Assembly (NCBI RefSeq): GCF_900496995.4
Contig: NC_044030.1
Span: 10,971,851-11,035,850 of the forward strand
Length of the DNA stretch: 64,000 nucleotides
Source of the DNA: Aquila chrysaetos chrysaetos
Taxonomy: Eukaryota > Chordata > Aves > Accipitriformes > Accipitridae
Reading direction: 5' to 3'
The notes beneath the pieces were generated by a model, which was not told the DNA's origin, did not search any database, and saw nothing but the letters and a program-made list of their open reading frames with translations. The position numbers and the translations under genes are program-made. Of the stretch, positions 28,201 to 40,199 are shown piece by piece. Each line of letters opens with the position of its first letter. Within the stretch, counting starts at the first letter, position 1.

Positions 28201-30397
28201 CACCCCTAAAGCAGCAAACAAACAAAAATCCTGCCCCCACATCTCCCCAAACCCAACCCTGACTACTTCTCCTGCTTTGCAACTGGATTTAGTTTGCTGA
28301 AACAGCTTTGCAAAGGGTTTAGCCATCACTGCAGCCAGCGCAAAGCAGGGTCGTTCAGAAACCGTCTGACCTCTGCCCAGCTGCGCCCATGCCTTGAAGC
28401 TGGCAGGTGCTCAAATTTCTGCTGCTAAGGGTCTGTTTCAAGGCATGCCTATGACTTGCAGAGTCTTGTCAAGCTCAGGCGCCCACATCTTGTGCCGCAG
28501 CCCACTGGGGGACCAGCAGGCACGTTTGTCTAAACCAAGGGAGTTGCACTTCTCTGGGACAGACGGTAGGTGCCGGACACAGAGCAGCTGTGCACCACCT
28601 TTCTGAATGCCAGGACAGCCGCACAAAAGCACAAGGCAGAAGACACCCAGACAGCAGTTGAGCCCTCTGTTTTATTCCCCAACTTGCTTTCCTCACTGCT
28701 CCGAAGCATCTCCAGAGCATCCAGCACCACATTCCAGCAGCCCCTGGCTCCACTTACCAGGTTTCAGGCAGTGGACTCTGGCACAGGGGCTGGAGGTACC
28801 CTCAGCCCAGAAGGAAGCCATGCTACACTCACCGCACGTGGTGCACATTCCCACTGCTCACCGCCCCACCGGGCATGGGAGCAGCAGGACCGGCTGGTGG
28901 TCAGCGTGATGGTGGCCATCAAGCCACCATGGCTGCCTCTGCAATTGTGCTCCAGTAAGCAGCAGGCTTTTCCCACACACAAGTCCTCCAGGAGGGTGCA
29001 CGCCAGCAGCACATGCATGGTTGGCTTCTGTGTGAACTGGTACCTCCTGGAAATGGAGGATGAGAGCAAAGGTGGAGAGAGTGACGTGCACCAGGCACAC
29101 AGAGGACATGCAACTCATTCCCATAGATGTCCTGTTGCACAGGGAGCAGCAGCCTGCATCTGCACTTGGCTGGGAGGGAAGAAACGGGAAGCAATAGGGG
29201 AGACATCAAACCTAGATGGCAGTGGGAAGATTGAGCAGGTGAAGGGGGAAGCCTGGCAGAGAGACAGGGGGCTCTGGGGAAGAGAGGAATGTTTGATGAG
29301 AGGGACAATTTGTTGATTCCCTCACCCAGAAAAGATGACTCTTATCCAAAATGCAATGAATGCACTCAGAATCTGTGCCCAGATGCATACATCAGGGATA
29401 TACAAAACCCATTTATTTTCTTTTTTCACCCAGTTATTTGAGGAATGAGTGATGGAGCCAACTGTCACAGCCAATGATTACAATCAGCAACCCATTTGTA
29501 TTGTTTCCATTTTAGACCGAGAAGGAGATAATTTGCTTTTGGTTAGGAGTAATAGAATGCTTTTTTCCCTCTTTATACCAAAATAAAATAATTTCAGATT
29601 GATAATCTGAATGCTTGCAGAGAGGCTTGAATGCTGCTCCCTGCCTGAATGCACCTATTTGTTAACACGTAATGCAGACATGAAGATCTGGCAGCCCTGA
29701 CTGCCTGTGTTACACTCCTGAAATGAACGTATTCTTTACTTGAAGTCTGGTGTAGGCAGGAGAGCCTAGAGTCAGCCTAGTGATGCCTAGAGTACTTTCA
29801 GTTCCAGTTTTCATCAACAAAAGTTGAAAGTCTTCAAAAGCCCAAGTCCAGTCAGACCCTCAGTACACAGTAGCCAGAAACTAAGCGTGTGAAATCCAGA
29901 CTTGGTGTTCTTCTGTTGTTTGATTTTTGTTTGGTTTTTTTTTTTTTTTTTTCAAATCTGGTGCAAAAATGAGAGGTTGCATAGTCATTGATTCCTGCTG
30001 GTACGAATTATCAGAAAACACTCAGCTTCTCCTGCAGCCAACTTTAGCTACAGTTAATTAATTAACATGGCAAAAGCAAGACCCCAAATGTTCAGATGAT
30101 TTAAATAGCTGCTTGGGATAGCTTGCCAGTTAGGTATACATAAGGCACAAATGTTAATGAGAGAAATGTAAATGAGAGACCAGTTATGCACCTAGTCTGT
30201 ACAAAGGAGAATTGTGGGGACTTAGAAGGAGCCAATAAAATAACTTGATTTGTATGACTGAGACTTGCAATCAAGAGGACTCAAATACACTTGCTACAAA
30301 GGGGTTTTACCATAGATCTGAAATATATTAGGTTATGCATTACTCTGGCATACATACTCCCTTTTTACAGGGCGCTGATGCACATATGACAGCCAGG
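19297..30397. other. Intergenic, no gene supported
   Basis: The stretch is mixed in composition. 27.65-28.05 kb is clearly A/T-rich, and 28.4-29.3 kb is G+C-richer with chance open frames (28570-29316 plus). A perfect 8-bp inverted repeat with a 3-nt loop occurs at 29593-29611. No exon with convincing splice sites and domain content was recognised. Confidence 0.55.
26207..26430. promoter_or_regulatory. CpG-rich patch
   Basis: About 16 CpGs occur in some 220 bp of G+C-rich sequence in otherwise A/T-rich surroundings, with a C8 run near 26366. It is too short to be a strong island and no associated transcript can be seen. Confidence 0.3.
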
Positions 30398-31162
30398 AGG
30401 TCATCCTGTGACCCAGAGGGGTCTGGTCTGGCTGGAGAAGTGGGCCGACAGGAACTTCATGAAGTTCAACAAGGAGAAGTTCAAAGTCCTGCACCTGGGG
30501 AGGAACAACTGCGGGCACCAGTATATGCTGGGGGCCAACTGGCTGGAAAGCAGCTTGGCAGGAAAGGATCTGAAGGTGCTGGTGGACACCAAGTTGAACA
30601 TGAGCCAGCAATGTGCCCTTGCTGCAAAGAAGGCTAACAGTGTCCTGGGCTGCACAGGGAGGAGTGATGCCAGCAGGTTGATGGAGGTGATCCTTCCCTC
30701 CTGCTCAGCACTGGTAAGGCTACCCCTTGAGCAAGTCCAGGGAAATGCCACAAAGGTGAAGGAACTAGAGAATCTGACATATGAGGAGAAGCTGAGAGAG
30801 CTGGGACTGCTCAGCCTGGAGAAGAGAAAGCTCAAGGGGGTCTTACCAATGTGTATAAATACCTGATGAGGGTGGAGTCAAGGAGATGGAGCCAGATTTT
30901 TCTCTGTAGTGTCCAGTGACAGGACCAGAGGCAATGGGCACAAACTGAAATACAGGAAATTGCCTCTGAACCCCAGGAAACACTTTGCTATGAGAGTGGC
31001 TGAATGGGTTGCCCAGAGAGTTTGTGGAGTCTCCATCCTTGGAGATGCTCAAAACCCAACTGGACACAGTCCTGAGCAACCTGCTCTAGCTGACTCTGCT
31101 TTGAGCAGGGGGGCTGGACTAGGTCTCTGGAGGTCCCTTCCAACCTCAGCTACTCTGCAAGT
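30398..31162 (+). mobile_element. Old CR1 LINE fragment, intergenic
   Basis: The open stretch 30408-30866 matches the C-terminal CR1 ORF2 ([25 protein letters not shown], then LGLLSLEKRKL). It is followed by the 3' UTR (GACCAGAGGCAATGGGC…) and an end near GGAGGTCCCTTCCAACCTC. It is 5' truncated and more divergent than the intronic copies. There is a deletion where the RT-thumb segment normally reads on after SALVR. Confidence 0.9.
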
Positions 31163-34100
31163 CCAAGATTCACGCCTAATTCTTTGTGGGGAGAACTGCA
31201 CTGCAGCTCCCTGACAGCAGCACATACATCTGTTCTTGGATGGTCAAGGGAGCAAGAAGGTCCTGTGCTACAAGGACACTCACAGTGGGCTATTTGATGC
31301 TGTTTGCAGCAGCAGTGATTATCCATCTTCCACTGAAGAACCCAGTTCTGTTTTACCAAGAGGATCACTAAGGCAGCATGGACCCCCTCTGGTGGGGAGT
31401 AGAAATTTCTTTGTCACACAAAGTTTTCTTAGACTGGTGACCTCTGATTCATTGCCTATGGGCTTGCGGACATCTGTAGAGTACTTCTAAAAGACACACA
31501 GAAAGTAACTAAGCAAAGTGAGCCTGTCACAAAAAGACTTCAACATACCATCCAGGAAAAAAAGTTTAAGGATCTATCACCTGGGCAGACAGAGGAAAAA
31601 GGATGGCTGTCATTTAGTCAATCTGATCCAGCTCAAGTTGGTAGTGATAGACCTTTCTCCCCCAAAACAACAGGTTTCAGCTAAGTATGGAGAAAAGTCC
31701 AGGAACCTGAAACATTGCTAAGTAGATGGGTGGCAAGGACTATCTTTCATGGAAATACTACAGCGAGACTCTCCAAACAACCTATTTATCTCTGAATAAA
31801 TGCTAAGCAAAGGCTTTTTTTTCCTTTTTCTATTGCCACCTTGGCAGGAACCAGTTCCCAGCAAGGGATTGCCGAGCATCAGCTGTGTCAGATTTACACC
31901 ACCTGCATACTATGGTACATGGAGATAACGTTCAGCAACCAGGACTCGAGTGTGCCCTTTAGTGCCCTCTGATTTTCAACCATTGCTAACAGAAGGGAGG
32001 AGGTGGTCATTTTCCTTTGCTTAGGTGCAACGCATTAGTCCACCAATTGCAATGTTGCAATAGGAGCAAATGGTTGTCACAGATGCAGCAGACATCAGAA
32101 GTGGTTGCAGTGCATACCAGGTGAAGGCACACAGCAGGGAAGTTCTGGTGTGAAGCAATGAAACAGCAGAGCTTCAGTCCGTTCAGACCTCTGGCAGTCT
32201 GAAAAAAGGAAGAAAAAATGTGTCCAGCCTATTTATGATGACAACATCAACTTCCTGGGGAGCAAGAAGCTCAAAACAATTCACAGCCAAGAGGAGGTAA
32301 AACAACAATGTGATGTTGGGAGTAATAAATTGACTAATTCCACCATGTTTTTTTAGAGGGGCAAGCTACTGGGTGTTGGAGGTGGAGGAAAGGGATTAGT
32401 AAAAAGAGTCTCCTTCAGTCTGTAAGATACTTTCCTTTAGGATGTGATCTGTGTTTAGCCTTCACGCAACAGCAGGAAATGCTGCTCATGCAGTGTAAAG
32501 TGGCATAATTTTGTGGCCAGCAAACTGGCCTCTGTGGTCCTGCAAAACAGCTATCACCACCTGTACTAGCCATTTGAAAGGCAATTTCGCCTGTATACCT
32601 GTAGTGCTCTGACTTTGAACAGCTCTAGGGGTACATGGCCTCTGGGCATAACTGCTGCTGGGCTTAGGCTACTTTGCTGAGAATCTGTGAAAACCAGCCT
32701 TGAGACAGACCCTGTGCACAACTGCAGTCTTTCCTGCTTTATGGACTTCGTTTTAGTACTTCATGTAGTTGATAAAGAATGGATCCGCAGCAACAGACTG
32801 CCTGAGGCAGAAATGCACCAGCTTCTCTGTTAATCATAGAACAGAGCACTGGAAATGCCAAATTTCACTTCTGGTGCTCAACTCAGCTATGGCTTTAAGC
32901 GAAATGAAATCATCTCTCTAGCCATCACCTGCTACGTACAAAAGCAATTGGTTTGACAAGCAAAGCATGAAAATATTATGGAGTTGTATTCTGGCTGCAC
33001 AAAGACTGTCTTTATGAAAGTACCACTGGATGTCAAATATGACTGTTCACTCCTAGCAGAGTTAGCATATAGATGACGCATTATGAAGAGATCGTTGTTT
33101 GTGTCAGTCTGCAAGATACACTTACGTTCACACGCAGTCATCGTTGACCACATGCTACATGTCTGCTTAATTATCATCAAAATTGCAAGAGGATGCCTGA
33201 AACACATGAACATTTTAACTCTGTGCTGTTCTAGTATCTGAAAGTAAGAGGGTTCCTAGTCCATACCACCAGGGTTAGACAGGTTGTACTCCCAGGAGAA
33301 CAACACTCCTTCTAACATCTGTCAGCTCCCATCTCCCTCCCTGATACGCTGTCTGCTTTAGACAGATGGACTCCTCAGGTCCCACAGCATTGGCAGGGAC
33401 CCTTCATGGTAGGGAAATCCACCAGCAGCAATTTCAAGACATTGCCATTTCAAATAAAGCCTGTGGCTGCAGACACTCCAAACTTGGGAAGGTCCAGATC
33501 TGGCTGCTCCAGCTATAGCTTCCTCTCCACTTAGCCAACAGTGACAAGCCATCCTTATCCTACAAGTCATCTGCAGGAGCTTGCATGCAACTGAATGCTC
33601 CAAGACATGGGGAATCAAAATGAGAAGGTCTCTGAGGGGTCTGTAACCAGAAGACAACAGCTGCAAGTTTGCATGTCTCACTTCTCAGCTGCAGGGTGGG
33701 CAGCAAGTCCTGCTGTCTCGGTTTCCTCCTTTGCCAGCCACACAACATAACCATAAAACACGTCTTGCTGAAAGCCCCATATAATTCAAAGGAAACAGGC
33801 TTATTCTAGAGAGCTGCCCTTGAGGAACATCTCAGAGGTCTCAGCCTCTCTCTAACCAAGAACCCTTAACAACATTTCTAAGGTTTCACCTCGGTGTTAT
33901 TCTTCCTTATTACCCCTGTTGCAAAAGCACCCAGATTTGCCTGTATTCGTTCACTCTGGAGCATTAGTCACAGACACACTTAACAGTGCATTTACTACAG
34001 TTCTGTCCCTCTTTCTGTTCTTTCTCCTTCCTGCACATTTCTGTCCTAGGGGAAAACTCCTTTTATAAAGAACTTCAGGGACAAAACAGTTGTCCCAAGA

Positions 34101-34489
34101 GGGAAGAGCAGAAGCCAGTGAAACTGAACAGAAAGGAGGCAAGTAACAAAAGTATGTGCCTTGCCTTGCTCAGATTTTGGGGGGCTGCCAGCTAAGGAAG
34201 CAGTCTCTCTGAATTCTCACTCAGTGGGGTGTTACTAAGATGACCCAAAAGGCCGACGAATAAAACATTATTCAAGCTTGTAAGTAATCAGACCAGAAAA
34301 AAACCTCTTTTTTTGAATCTTCCTCTGTCTGCTTACTGAGAGATGAAATGAAACTGGATACTAGCCCCAGTGGTTCATGATTTATTTAACTCTGAGCTGC
34401 TGGCTTTTTATGTTAGAAAAACATTATTTTACCTGTCTGGTCCACATACAGAAAAGAACAGGCTTGTCAAATTCAAGGCTTCTTACATA

Positions 34490-34620
34490 GTTTTATTTTT
34501 ATATTAGTACCTATATAATTATATATAAAAGTTCATATATAAAAATGTATGCACATAAATTCATATATATAATTGTATGTATGTGCAAGTACAAAAAATA
34601 AACTTAATTATATATACTGA
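34490..34620. repeat. AT-rich, TATATA-containing low-complexity stretch
   Basis: The stretch is mostly A and T with repeated ATATATA and CATATATA words. No gene signal is seen. Confidence 0.7.
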
Positions 34621-35468
34621 CAGAATCCCCCAAAGGCTTCATAGTTTCTCCATATTTTCTCATTTCCATGGGGCTAGGGGGTCACTTTTGAATGTGTTAC
34701 TGCATTTTACATGTGTACTGTACAGGTCTCCTGTTGTCCCAGCACCTCCCCCAACATTTGGTATCAGAGAACAGAAGGACCCATTGCCACCAAAAATAAG
34801 TTACTGTTGAATACATAAAAATACACTCTTTCAGGCAACAGGCAAGCCTTAAAAGAGGAAAAGCTACTCACCAGTTGAGGGCAGGGGGGAAGACTAGCAG
34901 AGCTTTAGATTCATTTGAGCTCACTGAAACCCTGAGCAGATCTAAGTTTAACACAGGCCCAGAGGATGCAAAGCCAAGTCAAGAACAATAACTCACTTCA
35001 TGTCAAAGCCCAGTGAAGAGATTTCTTTTGACAGCTCCTGTTTCATGCTCCCAGTGAGCTCACTGGCTTCCTGCACAGACACATGAGCCTGACCTCTCCC
35101 ATTCACCCACAAGCTGGCTGCATATAAAATGGCCATTAATTCCAGCTGGCACATGGGTTTGGCTGAGGCCCTTCCTTCCTGTCAGCAACAGGGAAAAAGA
35201 GCTGTGGGGATGTGTGTGGAGGGATGAGACAGAAACAAGCAGCAATCTACAAACTTCCATGTTGAGCTGTCTGGTTTGCACCTCTTAATTGATCATCTAC
35301 AGACACACCAACGTTTACGCAAAAATACTTTGAGCTGATTAAGATCAAGAAGAGGAAGCATATTCTCCCCAGAAGCATGAGCCACGCATAAGTAGCAGGC
35401 TGCTCTTGAGCTGATGAGAATTTAAGAAATAAGGCATTCCAAAAGCTGTGCTGGAGAGAATTAGAAAT

Positions 35469-35491
35469 AATTTTTTTTTTTTTTTTTTTTA
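35469..35491. repeat. Homopolymer T tract
   Basis: A run of over 20 T on the plus strand. Similar but shorter T-runs occur at about 16819-16835 and 29936-29953. None shows target-site duplications that I can recognise. Confidence 0.8.
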
Positions 35492-36197
35492 CAGTCTCTT
35501 GGTTTACAAGAGTAAGCTGATTAGTTATTGTAACCTAAGCTAAGTGTGAAGACAAGCATCACAAGCATCTTCCACTGAAAAGGATAGTTAGACACACTTC
35601 TTTCCATATACAGATTGCAGGGCTTCAGCATAGTTAGAAGAACGTTTTTACAAGACACTAACCTAAAACTGCTTTTGAAAAGGAAACACACAGGACATAA
35701 CCTTGCAAGGTTACAGCTGAACATTCACAAAGCCTTAGGATCCACAAGACTGGCTGGTATGCTTGTAGTTGAACAAGATGGATTTGAAGGGAGAACTGGG
35801 CATTGATCTGCAGGTAGAATTCCAACTGAAAACAGAGGCAGCTGTCAGTAGAAACTGCTACAAAAAAAGACACATTTTCAAAGATTTGCAATATAGTCAA
35901 CAGCAACTTACTACATGGAACAGGTAACAAGACTCTTTAACACAAACATGGAAGTGGCTAAACTGGCCTGAAGTGCTTCATTAAACTTGGCTTCCTTACT
36001 GAAAGGTTCAAACTCTAGGGACCAGAAAAATAAGGATTGAAAGCAGAATGTGGGGAATTTAACCATAAGAATTATCACTTATTCTCAATTGTCTGATAGC
36101 TGGCAATGGAAATTTATTTGTGCAATGCAGAAGAGGTAACAACCTTGAAAGCAGTCTGACTTCAAGCGCTCAGGATCTACAGGATACAGAAAACCAG

Positions 36198-36306
36198 TGG
36201 GGTTTTGTCCTGAGGGGTCTTGGGGGTTGTGTATTGTTTGTGGGGTTGCTTGGTTTTGGGTGAGGTTTTTTGTTGGTTTCGTTTTTGGGTTGGGTTTTTT
36301 TTTGGT
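36198..36306 (+). repeat. G/T-rich low-complexity block
   Basis: The plus strand has runs GGGG, GGGG, GGGGG, GGGG, GGG, GGG and GGG separated by T-rich loops and ends in a T-run. It lies about 1.5 kb beyond the likely UGCG 3' end and has no coding potential. Confidence 0.7.
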
Positions 36307-37755
36307 AAAAGCACATCCCAGATCACTTATCTGAGTTAACAGTGCAGTCCTACAACACTGAGGTAGGAATAATACATGCCTTCTCCAAATCCAGCATGAA
36401 GGTGAAGATGACTTCCCTGGGGGAAGAGCTCAATCTGCCCAGATATGTAGCACTCACTGTTATGGGGCAGATTGGTCATGGAATTTAGTTTGTTTGAAGA
36501 GCTGAGAAAATACCTTTAAATAAAGTTGTACATTCACTCTGAATATGCAAGTAGTAGACCCATGCAGTATAATCAATTAGTTAGAAACATCAGCTTATGC
36601 ATTCTCAGACCCCAAAAGCTTGGTTAAGTTTGAAATTATCGCCATTCGATACACTGCCATCTTCTCTTCTAAGTGTTATTATTTAGACAAGCCTGGAGAC
36701 TATTTAGGCTGAAGTCACTTTGTGTAACTGTAAAAAGTTTATCTATTGCCATACAAAACTTCAGGTTTCCTTAGCCTCAATAGCCAGAATTAGTGTCACA
36801 GCTGTTGGGGGACCAGTTAACCCAGGAATAGCAGGAGCCGAAACCCACCTTAAAATTAGATGATCAGAAATTAGGTGTGAGGATTAAAAGAAGCCTTTAG
36901 GATGAATGGAACAGCTTTCAGAAGTGATACACAAAAGCAGGTGGTTAGAAGGAGACAAACTTTTCCAGCTGACAAAACAGACAGAGGAAGTGCAGGTAGT
37001 CAGCAGTGTCAGGAGACAGAAGAGTGGCAATGAAAGGAATTCAAGAGGGAAAGATTTCATTTGAAAGCACAGAATAAAATGAAAACATTATTTAATAGTA
37101 GGCAGGAAAATAATAAAAGGACTCAGGAAAGGGGAATTAGGTGTTGTGCTGTGTGGCTGCAAATGTACTGAGCAGAAATTACACTCAGGAATATTTAAGT
37201 TTCTGTAATTAGTTTTCAAGTGATTCCAGTGGTGTTTGTTTCTGCCATGCCTCCCAGATTCCAACAACTCTATCATACACACAGTCTTGAAAACCTCAGT
37301 TAAGTGTTAGGGAAGAGATAAGAAAAAGCCAAGTCAGATGACAGAGGAAGCATAGAGTGCTTTCTTGGTAAAGTACCTCAAAGCAAAAGCTATCAACACT
37401 ACTCCTCAATTTCAATGTCGTTTGTGGCAAAGATATCCAACTCTAAAATCTGAATCTAGGCTGACTAGTTACAATAGCCAGGGAACTACCTGTTCAGTTG
37501 TGAGGTTTACTGAAGTTATTCTAAGAAACTAAGGACAACTCAAAATCAGATTTAGGTACATGTGAATTAATTACAGCAAAATATAAAATCCAAACCAGAT
37601 GTGTCCAGGTGTAAAAAGCCTCAGAAGAAAGGCACATCCATTTATTGCTATGAAGACTAATCAGAAATCAGACTTATCAAAACTGCCATAATTAAAGCTG
37701 TCATGTTACAGCATCATTGAACAAAGGGCAAATTCCAAACAGGTTGTATTCAAAA

Positions 37756-37761
37756 TTTATT
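37756..37761 (-). terminator. UGCG: Candidate distal poly(A) signal AATAAA of UGCG
   Basis: TTTATT on the plus strand reads AATAAA on the UGCG mRNA strand, about 2.27 kb past the stop codon. Sequence just downstream on the mRNA strand contains short T/G-containing runs (CCTGTTTGG, CCCTTTGTTC), which fits a cleavage region only weakly. Confidence 0.4.
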
Positions 37762-37960
37762 TTTAAATAAGAGAAAAAACAAGACAATTTTAAATAAACA
37801 TGGTATATTCTACACATCTGTAGATCAACACAACTTTACATTACCCATTTTTAACTTTTAGAAGTTCTGTTGCAGCATCTTCTACAAGATTTGACAGTGT
37901 TGGTTTCCATTTCATAATCAACTGAACAATCCCAAATGAAACTGTTTGCTTAAATGAAGC

Positions 37961-37966
37961 TTTATT
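37961..37966 (-). terminator. UGCG: Alternative poly(A) signal AATAAA of UGCG
   Basis: This is an AATAAA hexamer on the mRNA strand inside an A-rich run (AAAAATAAAGC). It may give a slightly shorter 3' UTR, and a further hexamer lies at 38059-38064. Confidence 0.3.
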
Positions 37967-39156
37967 TTTCATGACCAAAGATGGCTCTACTAATACAAAA
38001 GCACCTGTTAAACAATTATCCCCACCTAATTTTTTTAAAAATAAAGTCTGTTCAGCCTTTTATTTTTGGTTCTGTTCCATTGCCTGCATAGAAATCAGCA
38101 TAAAGCTAAGTTGCAAGCTAAGCTTCACTTTAGCAGTGCAATGAATGGCATCAAACTTCATGAAACAAACAAAGATACAAACATTGTCAGCAAACTTCAA
38201 CTATGTAAAAAACTACACTAAAACCAGAATGTTTTCGTGGGTCACAACTAGACTAGCTTTCAGTGTGCAACTTTCCTCAGGAAAAGTACTTCTTCCTGAT
38301 TCACATGAAAAGAATGAAGCATGCATCAAAAGCCTTTGTTCATACAGAAACACCAATTAAGAGTTCCATGGTACCATAAGGCAAAAGAGATATTAAGGTG
38401 GATGAAACATTTTGGCCCAGAGTATGTTTTATGACACATACATACACATTACACTTGTGTAGCATATGACAGGTAAGGGATTGGCTCAGTAAGGTAAAAA
38501 TGTCAATTTTTATAAATACATGTCATTATTGCTAATATGCTACACGTTATCATCCAACTTTTAAAGCTGCTTTGTTGGCATTAGCCTTTTAATTAGCAGC
38601 TTACATTCATGGTGACAATATGCTATTCCATAAGAAAAGTAAAGCAGCATAAATACAATTATGAAAACAAAAGGCTTATGCAACATCCCTCTCTAGCTTT
38701 GCTGTGGTTTTTTAATTAAAAAGTGTTCAAAGAAAACAGTCCAGTTCACCACAAATTAGGAAGTCTCACAATGAGGTTGGAAACCAAGCTACAGGGAGCA
38801 GAGGGAGGTAAAACACGGCATGCATTATAATCTAGTCCTTTTAGTCATACCACTGGAATACAAAAGTCCAATTTAAAGGCTAGACTAACAGTAGAAGGCA
38901 AAAAGCCAAGAGTAGACTTAGTTTGATATTTAAATTAAGATTACAATTTTAATCAGTAACAGCAAACTCACCCGGCCCTTTAATATATTCATAATATCTA
39001 CTGCAATTGAATACTTAATTATGACTAGTATAGGTATGTATGTTCACTATAAAAAGATATTAAATACCTGCATCATGAAATTACATTCTTAAGACATTGT
39101 GTAAGAAAATAGCTCATGTGTGAAATGTTTCTGAAATGTATTTCTGCTCCCTTCTA

Positions 39157-39202
39157 CCCCCTACTATGTCCCCCGCACACACACTCTCCCCCCGCCCTCC
39201 CC
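39157..39202 (-). promoter_or_regulatory. Possible RNA G-quadruplex in UGCG 3' UTR
   Basis: The plus strand has five C runs: 39157-39161, 39170-39174, 39188-39193, 39195-39197 and 39199-39202. On the UGCG mRNA these are G runs of 4, 3, 6, 5 and 5 with loops of 1, 1, about 13 and 8 nt. This fits a quadruplex with one long loop. The intervening loop is a short (GT)n run. Folding is inferred from pattern only. Confidence 0.4.
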
Positions 39203-40028
39203 ATCAAAGCATTCACTCACAGGAAAAAACAAACACCCCTTAAAAAAGGATGGAAATATTGAAGGGGACCAGCTTGGCTAGTTACAGCACAGTGCTTAAC
39301 AAGGTTCAAGACAGAACCAGATCAGCGTTGGCCAAAAGATGCCCATGATACATGCCTGACCAGTAATTCCTTCCAACTCATTCTGTCAAACTCAGTCCAC
39401 TTTTGGTTCATTGCAATGACTAAAGCATTTCATATACACATATAAACACAAGACTCCAGCTTTACTTTAGTTTGTTTTTGCAAAGCGTTTTTACCTTTCC
39501 ATTCATTTTGTTCTGCAGCAACTGCAAGAGGTAGGCATAAAGCATTTAAGAGCTTCTTTCCCAGGTCGTGTTACTAGATCAATTTAGTGGGATAGAACAG
39601 AAATGAGCTGTACTTCTGTGATTTTAGTAGGTACAGCCTTGTATAATCCAGCTGGAAAATAGCTATGTGAATCCTGGATTTGCTAGGCTAGCACACCATG
39701 GAGTAAGAAGCTGTTCATATCCAGGAGGATAGGAGGATACTTTTTTTTTTCCAGAGTTCACTGCAGAGCATTCCTATAAGAAGTAGATGTCAGGACCAAT
39801 TCTCTCCATTTCTATTTGTACATAGGAGCAAGGTACCATTTGGCCAAGACTACAGATGTATTTTCACAGATGCAAGTGCCATGCAAAAATAAATTAAAGA
39901 ACAGATACCAAAACATACAAGTAATAAAACTACTGAAGGTAGATCTTCTTGAAAGTATTTCTATAAACAATTTATAATACTTTTCTTCCCCCTTTCTCTT
40001 TTTGACATTCACAGTTACAAAGCTGTGG

Positions 40029-40199
40029 CTATACATCAAGAATTTCTTCTGCAGTGCCTCCACACCGTAATCTGTAGCGTCCCGTCCTCCAGCTAATAGT
40101 GGGGTCCCACAAAGCAGATAGAAAAATATAAATTGTCATGGATTCTCTGATGAACCAAGCTACTGCATAATCAAGTTTTGAAAAACACAGAGCACCACC
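40029..40199 (-). CDS. UGCG: UGCG exon 9, terminal coding exon (residues 339-394 and stop)
   Basis: The acceptor TATTCCCAG precedes [15 protein letters not shown]. The exon encodes a last hydrophobic stretch ([11 protein letters not shown]), then [15 protein letters not shown] and the C-terminal EEILDV, followed by stop TAG at 40031-40029. The 56 codons bring the total to 394 residues, the length I recall for the human protein. Confidence 0.97.
   Translation of the reverse strand, partial: GGALCFSKLDYAVAWFIRESMTIYIFLSALWDPTISWRTGRYRLRCGGTAEEILDV

Larger units (their letters stand above)
31163..37749. other. Intergenic downstream of UGCG, no gene supported
   Basis: The stretch is A/T-rich sequence with the TATATA and G/T blocks listed separately. 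A longer UGCG 3' UTR could reach into the upper end of it. Confidence 0.5.
37750..40028 (-). other. UGCG: UGCG 3' untranslated region (end approximate)
   Basis: The stretch follows the UGCG stop codon on the minus strand and has no further coding signal. It is A/T-rich, with a G-rich block on the mRNA strand at 39157-39202. On the minus strand AATAAA hexamers occur at about 38064-38059, 37966-37961 and 37761-37756. I place the end near the last of these, giving roughly 2.3 kb. The true end could be any of them or further down (another hexamer sits near 37640). The boundary is inferred, not observed. Confidence 0.6.

Noticed and set aside
28570..29316. 248-codon plus-strand ORF
   Set aside because: It is open by chance. 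Minus-strand frames of similar size overlap it and no domain is recognised.
30408..30866. 152-codon plus-strand ORF as a host gene
   Set aside because: The sequence EKWADRNFMKFNKEKF and following is the CR1 ORF2 C-terminal region.
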